DNA of 64,000 nucleotides, taken from positions 1,860,001 through 1,924,000 of the forward strand of contig NZ_JIAI01000001.1 in NCBI RefSeq assembly GCF_000620785.1, in the 5' to 3' direction. The notes below the pieces were generated by a model. That model saw only the letters and a list, made by a program, of their open reading frames with translations. It did no database searches and was not told where the DNA came from. Origin of the DNA: Actinospineispora acaciae DSM 45401 (GTDB lineage Bacteria; Actinomycetota; Actinomycetes; Mycobacteriales; Pseudonocardiaceae). The position numbers were made by a program, and so were the translations under genes. Below, one piece after another: positions 39,918-48,001 of the stretch. Every line of letters begins with the position of its first letter. The first letter of the stretch is position 1.

Positions 39918-40421
39918 ATGTCAGAGACGGCACCCCCGCCGTGGCGCGCGGCCGACGAGCCGGCGCCCTGCACGGTGGTCGTGAACGGGACACCGACCAC
40001 GATGAACGTCCATCCCCGGCGCACGCTCGCCGACGCGCTGCGCGAGCACGGGCTGACGGGCACGCACCTGGGCTGCGAGCACGGGGTCTGCGGCTCGTGC
40101 ACCGTGCTGCTCGACGACGACCCGGTCAGGTCCTGCCTGACGCTGGCGGTGCAGGCGGAGCACCGGCGGGTGGACACCGTCGAGGGGCTCGCCGGCGAGG
40201 ACGGGCCGAACGCGCTGCAGCGCGCCTTCCACCGAGGCGGCGCCCTGCAGTGCGGTTTCTGCACCCCGGGTTTCCTCATGCTGGCCACCGCGCTGTTGCG
40301 CAGCGACCCGGACGCCGGCCCCGAGCAGGTCAGGGACCGGCTCACCGCCAACGTCTGCCGCTGCACCGGCGGCGTCCCGATCATGGCGGCCGTGCTCGAC
40401 GCCCAGCAGGCCGCGTCATGA
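39918..40421 (+). CDS. Molybdenum hydroxylase [2Fe-2S] subunit (CoxS-like)
   Basis: The 167-residue protein has the plant-type [2Fe-2S] ligands (GCEHGVCGSCTVLL plus a later Cys) and the second cluster (GALQCGFCTPGFLM and NVCRCTGG), as in xanthine dehydrogenase and CO dehydrogenase small subunits. It passes electrons from molybdenum to FAD. ATG 39918 has GAGGAGG upstream. The stop overlaps the next start by 4 bases, making an operon with the FAD and Mo subunits. Confidence 0.94.
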   Translation: MSETAPPPWRAADEPAPCTVVVNGTPTTMNVHPRRTLADALREHGLTGTHLGCEHGVCGSCTVLLDDDPVRSCLTLAVQAEHRRVDTVEGLAGEDGPNALQRAFHRGGALQCGFCTPGFLMLATALLRSDPDAGPEQVRDRLTANVCRCTGGVPIMAAVLDAQQAAS

Positions 40422-41257
40422 AGCCGCCGCCGTTCGCCTACGCGCGGGCCGGCTCGGTGGCCGAGGCGCTGGAGCTGCTCGCGGACGCCGGGGAGGACGC
40501 CAAGCTGCTCGCCGGCGGGCAGAGCCTGATACCGCTGCTGGCCTACCGGCTGGCCCGGCCGTCGCACCTGGTCGACATCGGCCGCATTCCGGGGTTGTCC
40601 GACGTGGCGACCGGCCCGGACGGCCTGCGGGTGCAGGCGTTGGTCACCCATGCCGCGCTGCAGTCGCGGGCCGATCTCACCGGCCCGTGGCGGGCGGTCC
40701 GGGAGTGCGCCGGGCTGATCGGGCACTATCCGGTCCGGACCAGGGGCACCTTCGGCGGGAGCATCAGCCACGGCGACCCGTCCGCCGAGCTGCCGGTGGT
40801 GGCGCTGGCGCTGGAGGCCGAGTTCGTACTCCGCTCGCCCGGCGGGGAGCGGCTGGTCCGCGCCGAGGACTTCTTCGCCGGCCCGTTCATGACCGTGCTC
40901 GAACCCACCGAGATGCTGGTGCAGGCCCGCTTCCCCGCCGCCGGCGCCGGCAGGCTCAGCGCGTTCGAGGAGTTCAGCACCCGCGCGGGCGACTTCGCCA
41001 GCGCCGCCACCGCCGTCGCGCTGACGCCCGACGAGACCGGGCGGGTGCACCAGGTCCGGATCGCGCTGGGCGGCGTCGGCCCGGTCCCGGCGCGGGCGGC
41101 CGAGGCGGAGGCGGCGCTGGAGGGCGCGCCGCTGGACGAGGCGGCGATCGCGGCGGCGGCCAGGGCCGCGGCGGCGGACTGCCGGGCGGGCGAGGACGGC
41201 GCGCTCATCCCGGTGCTGGTCGAGCGGGCGCTTCGGCGCATTCGGGAGGAGCGGTGA
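40418..41257 (+). CDS. Molybdenum hydroxylase FAD subunit (CoxM-like)
   Basis: The 279-residue protein has the FAD-binding signature LLAGGQSLIPLL near residue 33 and RTRGTFGGSISHGDPSAELP near 110, typical of the medium subunit of xanthine dehydrogenase-family enzymes. It accepts electrons from the iron-sulfur subunit. ATG 40418 forms an ATGA overlap with the CoxS-like gene. The large subunit follows directly. Confidence 0.94.
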   Translation: MKPPPFAYARAGSVAEALELLADAGEDAKLLAGGQSLIPLLAYRLARPSHLVDIGRIPGLSDVATGPDGLRVQALVTHAALQSRADLTGPWRAVRECAGLIGHYPVRTRGTFGGSISHGDPSAELPVVALALEAEFVLRSPGGERLVRAEDFFAGPFMTVLEPTEMLVQARFPAAGAGRLSAFEEFSTRAGDFASAATAVALTPDETGRVHQVRIALGGVGPVPARAAEAEAALEGAPLDEAAIAAAARAAAADCRAGEDGALIPVLVERALRRIREER

Positions 41258-41259
41258 CC

Positions 41260-43506
41260 ATGGCAGAGCGGCTCATCGGCCGATCGGTGCCGAGGCGGGC
41301 GAACATCCCGCTGCTGACCGGCGCGGCGCGCTACGTCGCGGACATCCGACGCGAGGGCCAGGTGTACGCGCGGGTGGTGCGCGGCTCGTCGGCGCACGCG
41401 CGCATCGCGCACATCGACACCGAGGAGGCCGCCTCGGCGCCGGGGGTGCTGGCCGTGATCACCGCCAAGGACATCCCGGACGTCCGCATCCCGATCCGGC
41501 TGCCGATGTTCGAGACGCCGGAGGCGAACCGCCTGCTGCAGCCGCCCCTGGCCCGCGACCAGGTCCGTTACGTGGGTGAACCGGTCGCGGTCGTGGTGGC
41601 CACCGACCCGTACCTCGCGGAGGACGCCGCCGAGCTGGTCTGGGTCGACCTCGACGAGCTGGACCCGGTCATCGAGCTCGACGCCGCAAGGGCGCCGGGC
41701 GCACCCCTGGTCCACGCCGAGCACGGGAGCAACACCGTCAACACCGTCCGGCTGGCCCACGGCGACGTGGCCGATGCGTTCGGCCGGGCGGACGTGGTGG
41801 TCTCCGACCGGATCCGGATGCGGCGCTCCACCGCCGTCCCGCTGGAGACCCGAGGCCTGCTCGCCGAGCCCGACCCGGACACCGGCGAGCTGACGCTGTG
41901 GGGCGGGGCGAAGGTCAAGCACTTCACCCGCCACGCGCTCGCCACCATGCTGGGCATCGAGCCCGGCCGCATCCGGGTCGCGGAGACCACCGTCGGCGGC
42001 GGCTTCGGCGTGCGCGGCGAGCCGTACCCCGAGGACTTCCTGGTGTGTTTCCTCGCGCTGCGGCTGGGCCGACCGGTGAGCTGGGTCGAGGACCGGGCCG
42101 AGCACCTCGTGGCCACCAACCACGCCAGGGAGCAGGTCCACGACATCGAGATCGCGGCCACCTCGGACGGGCGGCTGCTCGCGCTGCGCGACCGGGCGTG
42201 GTGCGACCACGGCGGCTACGTGCGCTCCCAGGGCATCCTGCCCGAGCTGCTGCCCGCGCTGCACATCGCGGGTCCGTACGCATGGCCGGCGTTCGAGGTC
42301 GAGTCCACCGGCGTGCTCACCCACCGCACGCCCGTCGGCACCTTCCGAGGCCCCGGCATGACCGAGGCCACGTTCGTGCGGGAACGCGTGCTGGACCGGC
42401 TGGCGGCGCGGCTCGGGCTGGACCCGGCCGAGCTGCGGCGGCGCAACCTCGTCCCGGCGGCGGCCATGCCGTACCGCATCGAGCTGGACCCCACGCCGAT
42501 CACCTACGAGAGCGGTGACTTCCCCGGTTCGCTGGCCACGCTGCTGGAGCGGTCGGGCTACGACGGCCTGCGCGCCGAGCGGGAACGCCGGCGCGGCGAG
42601 GGTGAGTGCGTCGGGATCGGGCTCGCCACGTACGTCGAGGTCGGCGCGATCGGCCCGTACGAGGACGCGAAGATCGTCATCGAGCCGACCGGCCGGGTCA
42701 CCGTGCACGTCGCGGTGGGCTCGCTGGGCCAGGGCGTGGAGACGGTGCTGGCCCAGATCGCCGCCGAGTCGCTGGGCGTCGGCATGGACGACGTCACCGT
42801 CGAGTTCGGCGACACGGCGGAGCTGCCCATGGGCTTCGGCGCGTTCGCCAGCCGCTCCACCGTGCTCGCCGGCAACGCGATAGTGCTCGCCGCCCGGGAC
42901 CTGCGCGAGCGGGCGGCCACCGAGCTGGGCGCGGCGCCCTCGGAGGTCGAGCTGGTCGACGGCCACGCCCGGACCGGCGCCGGCGACTCGATTCCCCTCG
43001 GCAAGCTCGGCCCCGCGCACGGCCGGTTCGAGAAGCCGCACCCGAGCTTCTCGTTCGGGGCGGCACTGTCCCTGGTGCGGGTGGACCGGGCGACCGGAAA
43101 GGTGAGCGTGCTGCGCCACGTGGTGCTGCACGACGTGGGGCGCGCGGTGAACCCGGCGCTGCTGCGCGGCCAGCTGGTGGGCGCGGCCGCGCAGGGCATC
43201 GGCGGCGCGCTGCTCGAAGAGCTGACCTACGACGAGAACGGACAGCCCACCGCGACCTCGTTCAGCGACTACCTGCTGCCCACCGTCGGCGAGCTGCCGG
43301 ACATCGAGGTGATCGTGGTGGAGCACCCGACCCCGGGCAACCCGCTCGGGCTCAAGGGCGGCGGCGAGTCCGGGATGGTCGGCACCCCGGCCGCCGTGGC
43401 CAACGCGGTCGCCGACGCCCTCGGCGAACGCGGCGACCGGGTGCGGGAGTTGCCGCTCACCCCCCGGCGCGTGCGCGCGCTGCTGAACACGACCCCGGAG
43501 GAGTGA
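41260..43506 (+). CDS. Molybdenum hydroxylase large subunit (xanthine dehydrogenase-like)
   Basis: The 748-residue protein has the N-terminal RSVPRRANIPLLTGAARYVAD block, TVGGGFGVRGEPYPED for the cofactor, THRTPVGTFRGPGMTEA, and the active-site Glu region LKGGGESGMVGTP. The GTFRGPG loop is of the general hydroxylase type, not the Cys-containing loop of form I CO dehydrogenase, so it probably hydroxylates an aldehyde or N-heterocycle. ATG 41260 is 9 bases after GGAGGA; GTG 41254 is an alternative. Confidence 0.92.
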   Translation: MAERLIGRSVPRRANIPLLTGAARYVADIRREGQVYARVVRGSSAHARIAHIDTEEAASAPGVLAVITAKDIPDVRIPIRLPMFETPEANRLLQPPLARDQVRYVGEPVAVVVATDPYLAEDAAELVWVDLDELDPVIELDAARAPGAPLVHAEHGSNTVNTVRLAHGDVADAFGRADVVVSDRIRMRRSTAVPLETRGLLAEPDPDTGELTLWGGAKVKHFTRHALATMLGIEPGRIRVAETTVGGGFGVRGEPYPEDFLVCFLALRLGRPVSWVEDRAEHLVATNHAREQVHDIEIAATSDGRLLALRDRAWCDHGGYVRSQGILPELLPALHIAGPYAWPAFEVESTGVLTHRTPVGTFRGPGMTEATFVRERVLDRLAARLGLDPAELRRRNLVPAAAMPYRIELDPTPITYESGDFPGSLATLLERSGYDGLRAERERRRGEGECVGIGLATYVEVGAIGPYEDAKIVIEPTGRVTVHVAVGSLGQGVETVLAQIAAESLGVGMDDVTVEFGDTAELPMGFGAFASRSTVLAGNAIVLAARDLRERAATELGAAPSEVELVDGHARTGAGDSIPLGKLGPAHGRFEKPHPSFSFGAALSLVRVDRATGKVSVLRHVVLHDVGRAVNPALLRGQLVGAAAQGIGGALLEELTYDENGQPTATSFSDYLLPTVGELPDIEVIVVEHPTPGNPLGLKGGGESGMVGTPAAVANAVADALGERGDRVRELPLTPRRVRALLNTTPEE

Positions 43507-43511
43507 CTCTC

Positions 43512-44606
43512 ATGCCCGCTGACACCGTGATCACCGACATCGCCACCACCCAGCTGTCCATCCCGCTGCAGCGCCCGTTGGTCACCGCCGCGTTCCCGAT
43601 CCCGGCCATCGACACCGCGCTGGTCCGGGTCCGCACCCGGGGCGGCCACGAGGGCGTGGCCTGGAGCTTCGCGTTCGGGCGGGGACGGGTGGCCAGCCTG
43701 GTCCGGCTCATCGAGGACCTCGGCGAGACCCTCACCGGTTCGGACGCGCTGCGCACCGAGGCGCTGTGGGCGCGGCTGGCGAAGGCCGTCGGGTTCATCG
43801 GCCGGCGCGGGATGGCGGCGCTGGCGGTCTCGGCACTGGACACGGCCTGCTGGGACATCGCCGGCAAGGCCGCCGGCCAGCCCGTCCACCGGCTGCTCGG
43901 CGGCTGTCGCGACCGGATCGAGGTGTACGCCAGCCAGGGCCTGTGGCTCGACCGCGACCGCGACGAGCTGGCCGCCGAGGCCCGCGCGCTGGTCGACCAG
44001 GGCTTCCGGGCGGTCAAGATGAGGGCCGGGCTCGCCGACGCCGACGAGGACGTGGCCAGGGTCCGGATCGTCCGGGAGGCCATCGGCCCGGACGTCAAGC
44101 TCATGGTCGACGCCAACCAGGCATGGGACCTCAAGCGGACGCTGGACATGGGCCGGCGCCTGGCCGAGTACGACCTGTTCTGGCTGGAGGAACCGCTCCC
44201 CCACACCCACCTGGAGGATTACGCCCGCGCCACGCGAGCGCTGGCCATGCCACTGTGCACGGGCGAGTCGCAGTTCCTCAAGGACGAGATGCTCGAACTG
44301 GCCCGGCACCGGGCGGCCGACTACCTGATGCCCGACCTGATGCGCATGGGCGGCGTCACCGAATGGATGAAGGTCGCGCACACCTGCGAGGGCTTCGGGA
44401 TCCCGGTGACGCCGCACCTGTTCATGGAGCACTCGGCGCATCTCGCCGCCGCCTGCCCCAACGCGGTGTGGCAGGAGTACCAGCCCTGGTGGCAACCGAT
44501 CATGGCCACCCCGCTGACCGTGCGGGACGGCGCGCTCCCGCTCACCGACCGGCCCGGTTTCGGCATCGAGCTGAACGACTCCGCCGTCAACCGCTACCGA
44601 GCTTGA
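43512..44606 (+). CDS. Enolase-superfamily enzyme (mandelate racemase/muconate lactonizing family)
   Basis: The 364-residue protein has the MR/MLE layout: KMR in place of the usual KxK, metal ligands Asp in LMVDANQAW, Glu in WLEEPLPH and Glu in TGESQFL, then PDLMRMGGVTEW and a His in TPHLFMEH. The loss of the second Lys points to a dehydratase-like rather than racemase-like mechanism, which is inference. It is 5 bases after the molybdenum hydroxylase large subunit and probably uses its product. Confidence 0.9.
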   Translation: MPADTVITDIATTQLSIPLQRPLVTAAFPIPAIDTALVRVRTRGGHEGVAWSFAFGRGRVASLVRLIEDLGETLTGSDALRTEALWARLAKAVGFIGRRGMAALAVSALDTACWDIAGKAAGQPVHRLLGGCRDRIEVYASQGLWLDRDRDELAAEARALVDQGFRAVKMRAGLADADEDVARVRIVREAIGPDVKLMVDANQAWDLKRTLDMGRRLAEYDLFWLEEPLPHTHLEDYARATRALAMPLCTGESQFLKDEMLELARHRAADYLMPDLMRMGGVTEWMKVAHTCEGFGIPVTPHLFMEHSAHLAAACPNAVWQEYQPWWQPIMATPLTVRDGALPLTDRPGFGIELNDSAVNRYRA

Positions 44607-44686
44607 CCGAACAGGCTGTGTGTGGGCGCGATGTTTCGCCGGCGCGCGGGCCGGGTAGACCGAGAGCCGGAGCTGGGGAGCACCGC

Positions 44687-44718
44687 ACCGGGGCCGTCGC
44701 TGGGGAGCGACGGCCCCG
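44687..44718. terminator. Strong bidirectional hairpin terminator
   Basis: CCGGGGCCGTCGCT (44687-44700) pairs perfectly with AGCGACGGCCCCGG (44705-44718) across a GGGG loop, followed by CATTTTCC on the plus strand. It lies between the convergent enolase-superfamily gene and mraY. Confidence 0.8.
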
Positions 44719-44745
44719 GCATTTTCCGGCCGGAACCGAGCGCTC

Positions 44746-45828
44746 TCAGCGCACCGACGCGGTGTCGAGCCACTCGCCGTAGAAGATGGCCAGGCCCGCC
44801 GCGCAGCACATCGCGCCGACCAGCCAGAACCGGGTGATCACGGTCGTCTCCGCCCAGCCGCCCAGCTCGAAGTGGTGGTGGAACGGCGCCATTCGGAACA
44901 GCCGGCGCCGGGTGGTGCGGAACACGACGATCTGCAGCAGCACCGACAGCGCCTCCACGACGAACACCCCGCCGATGATCACGACCAACAGCTCGGTGCG
45001 GGTGACGATGGACAGCCCGGCGATCAGCCCGCCCAGCGCCAGCGAACCGGTGTCGCCCATGAAGATCCGGGCGGGCGCGGCATTCCACCACAGGAACCCG
45101 ATGCAGCCACCGGCCGCCGCGGCCGCGACGAGCGCCACGTCCAGCGGATCGCGCACCACGTAGCAGCCCAGCTCCATCGGCGAGGACGAGCACCAATGCC
45201 GGAACTGCCCATATCCGATGATCACGTAGGTGCCCAGCACCATCGCCGAGGTGCCGGCAGCCAGCCCGTCGAGCCCATCGGTCAGGTTCACCGCGTTCGA
45301 CCAGGCGCTGATCAGCAGGTAGGCGAACACCACGAAACCCACCGCGCCGAACGAGATGACCGTGATGTCACGCACGAACGACGGGCCGGGCGAGGCCGGG
45401 GTCACGCCCGAGGAGTTGGCGAAACGCAACGCGAGGATCCCGAACACCACCGCCGTCACCAACTGGCCGGCCAGCTTCGACGCCTTGTTCAGCCCCAGGT
45501 TGCGCCGCCGCCGCAGCTTGATCAGGTCGTCGACGAAACCGACGGTCCCCAGGCAGCTGGTGAGCAGCAGCACCAGCCAGGCGGACGCGGTCGGCCCGCC
45601 GTCGTGCTCGCCGGCCGTCAGGCTCGCCACCAGATACCCCACCCACATCGCGGCCAGGATCGCGATCCCGCCCATGGTGGGCGTGCCACGCTTGGCCCGG
45701 TGGCTGGCCGGCCCCTCGGCACGGATCTCCTGACCGAACCCCCGCCGGGTGAACAACAGGATCAGAAACGGGGTGAGCAGGACCGACACCGCCAACGCGA
45801 CGCCCGCCGCGACCAGAACCCCCCGCAC
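44746..45828 (-). CDS. mraY: Phospho-N-acetylmuramoyl-pentapeptide transferase
   Basis: The 360-residue, ten-helix protein is a complete MraY: D100/D101 in [16 protein letters not shown] at 181-188, D259 in FMGDTGS and the [10 protein letters not shown] loop. MraY joins UDP-MurNAc-pentapeptide to undecaprenyl phosphate to form lipid I. The usual murF and murD neighbours are absent, so this may be a second copy; a resistance role against MraY-targeting nucleoside antibiotics is possible but not shown. The GTG start has AGGAGG upstream. Confidence 0.93.
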   Translation of the reverse strand: MRGVLVAAGVALAVSVLLTPFLILLFTRRGFGQEIRAEGPASHRAKRGTPTMGGIAILAAMWVGYLVASLTAGEHDGGPTASAWLVLLLTSCLGTVGFVDDLIKLRRRRNLGLNKASKLAGQLVTAVVFGILALRFANSSGVTPASPGPSFVRDITVISFGAVGFVVFAYLLISAWSNAVNLTDGLDGLAAGTSAMVLGTYVIIGYGQFRHWCSSSPMELGCYVVRDPLDVALVAAAAAGGCIGFLWWNAAPARIFMGDTGSLALGGLIAGLSIVTRTELLVVIIGGVFVVEALSVLLQIVVFRTTRRRLFRMAPFHHHFELGGWAETTVITRFWLVGAMCCAAGLAIFYGEWLDTASVR

Positions 45829-45923
45829 CCAGGAACCTCCTACCTACCGGTGACCACAAGACTCACCGCGAATTCTTCAGCCCCACCGGATCACGCCCGC
45901 GACCGACCTCTCTTTGACACACC

Positions 45924-46967
45924 TCACCTCGGCGGCGTGTGTCGCGTCGGCCCCGGTTCGCGTGGGGCGGTGGCCGAGGCACGGCCGCTCGGCTCGGTCG
46001 TCGTGGTCGATGCGGGCGGCTTTCGGGACCGAGGCGGCGGTGTGGGCGTGGCGGTTCGGCTGGCCGACCCCGGCGCCGGGGTGGGTCGGGTGGAGCGCTT
46101 CTGGGTCGGTGTGGGGTCGGCCTGGGGCCTCGGCCGGGGAATCGGCCGGGGAATCGGCCGGGGAATCGGGGACGGGGTGGCGAGGCTCGACCCGCCGCGC
46201 CGGCTGGCTCGCGGATCGGGCCGGCCGGGGTGCTCGGTGGGGCTCGGCGTCGCGCTCGGGGAGGTCGCGCCGCATCCGGGCGCCGAAGGGGCGGGCCTGC
46301 CCAGCTGGCCGGGGTCGCCGGGGCGACACGGCCGGTGGCGGGAGGGGTCCGTGGGCGAGCCGTGTTCGTCGGTGTCGACCCGTTCGCCCTCCGGGCTGGT
46401 CTCGGCGGTCTCCCGGAGCGTGGAGCTGGTCCGTTCCAGCTCCCGGCGGGCGTCGGGGTCGTGTACGTGCTCCAGGTCGACCGCCGCGGCGGCGAGCGCG
46501 GAGCGGGCCTCGCCGGCACGGCCGACGGCCAGTGCCCGCCGCGCCGTCGTGATCGCGGCCGCGGCGCGGTAGGCGGCCTCGACCGACCTGGCCCGATCGC
46601 CACCCAGCGTCCTGGCCACCGGCCACAGCGGGTCGCCGGGGCGCGCGGAGCTGGCACCGGCGGCGATCCCGGACAGGGCGAACACCGTGATCGTGGCCGC
46701 GGTGGCCAGCGGCACCAGCCTCCGACGCCGCCACCGGGGCACCCTGCCCGCGGCGGGGCGCGCGACCTCGAACGGAACCGGTTCGGGCCACGGCTCGGAG
46801 TCGATGTCGGCCCGCCAGGCCCACAGCAACGACAGCAGGCGCCTGTCGTCCGCGGGCCCGCCGAGCATCACATGCAGGCCCACCGGGTGATCCGAACCGA
46901 GCGCGTCGAGCGCCTCGTCGTCGACCCGGATCGCCACCACTTCGGCCGGGTCGAGCCGATCGTCCAC
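45924..46967 (-). CDS. rsdA: RsdA-like anti-sigma-D factor
   Basis: About 347 residues. The N-terminus (AEVVAIRVDDEALDALGSDH, later LLSLLWAWRADIDSEPWPE) matches the sigma-binding region of RsdA. One membrane segment follows (LVPLATAATITVFALSGIAAG), then a coiled helical part and a long Pro/Thr/Arg-rich extracellular tail with IPRP repeats. RsdA holds the ECF sigma factor SigD at the membrane and is destroyed on signal. GTG 46967 has GGGAGG upstream; GTG 47003 is less likely. No sigD is in the window. Confidence 0.82.
   Translation of the reverse strand: MDDRLDPAEVVAIRVDDEALDALGSDHPVGLHVMLGGPADDRRLLSLLWAWRADIDSEPWPEPVPFEVARPAAGRVPRWRRRRLVPLATAATITVFALSGIAAGASSARPGDPLWPVARTLGGDRARSVEAAYRAAAAITTARRALAVGRAGEARSALAAAAVDLEHVHDPDARRELERTSSTLRETAETSPEGERVDTDEHGSPTDPSRHRPCRPGDPGQLGRPAPSAPGCGATSPSATPSPTEHPGRPDPRASRRGGSSLATPSPIPRPIPRPIPRPRPQADPTPTQKRSTRPTPAPGSASRTATPTPPPRSRKPPASTTTTEPSGRASATAPREPGPTRHTPPR
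46131..46166. repeat. Three tandem copies of CGGCCGGGGAAT
   Basis: Perfect 12-base tandem repeats in the tail of the RsdA-like gene, encoding the IPRP repeats on the minus strand. The copy number probably varies without a frameshift. Confidence 0.85.
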
Positions 46968-47027
46968 GCCAACACCACCTCCCGCACCACCGCGCGGCGC
47001 CACGAAACCGAGGATGACCTGTGCTAT

Positions 47028-47052
47028 ATCGCCAATCGTCGCGATCCGTTAC
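47028..47052 (-). promoter_or_regulatory. Candidate SigD-type ECF promoter (GTAACG-N15-CGAT)
   Basis: On the minus strand GTAACG (47052-47047) is followed after 15 bases by CGAT (47031-47028), 60 bases upstream of the RsdA-like start. This resembles the mycobacterial SigD consensus and would give autoregulation, but the spacing differs slightly and I have no other site to compare. Confidence 0.35.
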
Positions 47053-47191
47053 CACCCGCCCCGGCGGCCTCGGCCGAGCCGCTCGACGCGCGGCGGCGGT
47101 CGACCCCTTCGCACCGCCCGGCGGCCGTGGAAGCCTGTGTCGTACGGCCCCTCGGGCGGTGGGCCGTCGCCATTCGGGAGTGGGAGGCCTC

Positions 47192-48001
47192 ATGACCGAT
47201 GCGATCAACCCCGAGCTTGCGGCCAAGATCCGGTTCGACGTGCCGTGTTCGGCGCGGATCTGGAACTACTGGATGGGCGGCAAGGACAACTACCCGGTGG
47301 ACCGCGAGGAAGGCGACCGGTTCGCCGCGACCTCACCCGGCATCGTCGACATGGCCAAGCAGTCCCGGCAGTACCTCATCCGCGCGGTCCGCTTCCTGGC
47401 CTCGGAGGCCGGCATGCGGCAGTTCCTCGACCTGGGCACCGGCCTGCCGACCATGCAGAACACCCACGAGGTCGCCCAGGCCGCCGCCCCGGAGTCGCGG
47501 ATCGTCTACGTCGACCACGACCCGATGGTGCTCGCGCACGCCCGCGCGCTGCTGCGCAACACCACGCCCGAGGGCGTGACCACCTACCTGGACGCCGACC
47601 TGCACGATCCGGACCTGATCGTGTCCGACGTCCGCAACGTGCTCAACCTCAACCGGCCGGTCGCGGTGATGTTCATGGGCTCGCTCGGCCACATCGCCGA
47701 CTACGAGCGGGCCCGCTCGATCGTGACCACCGTGATGGCCGCCGTGCCGTCGGGCAGCTACCTGGTGCAGTACGACGGCGCCGCCACCAGCGAGGCCACC
47801 ATCCGGGCGCACTCGGACTACAACGAGACCGGCGCGGTCCCCTACATCGTGCGCACCCCCGAGCAGATGAGCCGGTTCTTCGACGGCCTCGACCTGGTCG
47901 AGCCGGGGCTGGTGTCGATCTCCCGGTGGCGCCCGGACCCGATCGACCCGGGCACGCCGGAAGCGGTCGACGCCTACGGCGGCGTGGCCCGCAAGCCCTG
48001 A
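47192..48001 (+). CDS. DUF574 SAM-dependent methyltransferase (first)
   Basis: The 269-residue protein has the DUF574 (PF04672) signature ARIWNYWMGGKDNYPVDRE, the SAM loop FLDLGTGLPTMQNTHEVA and YVDHDPMVLAHARALL. This family is very common in actinomycetes, and its substrates are mostly unknown. ATG 47192 has GGGAGG upstream. The 3' end overlaps the convergent carboxylase gene by 28 bases. A close paralogue is at 58977-59798. Confidence 0.92.
   Translation: MTDAINPELAAKIRFDVPCSARIWNYWMGGKDNYPVDREEGDRFAATSPGIVDMAKQSRQYLIRAVRFLASEAGMRQFLDLGTGLPTMQNTHEVAQAAAPESRIVYVDHDPMVLAHARALLRNTTPEGVTTYLDADLHDPDLIVSDVRNVLNLNRPVAVMFMGSLGHIADYERARSIVTTVMAAVPSGSYLVQYDGAATSEATIRAHSDYNETGAVPYIVRTPEQMSRFFDGLDLVEPGLVSISRWRPDPIDPGTPEAVDAYGGVARKP

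Noticed and set aside
40418..43506. CO dehydrogenase (form I) as the identity of the three-subunit enzyme
   Set aside because: The large subunit has GTFRGPG instead of the Cys-containing form I loop, so a general molybdenum hydroxylase is the safer call.
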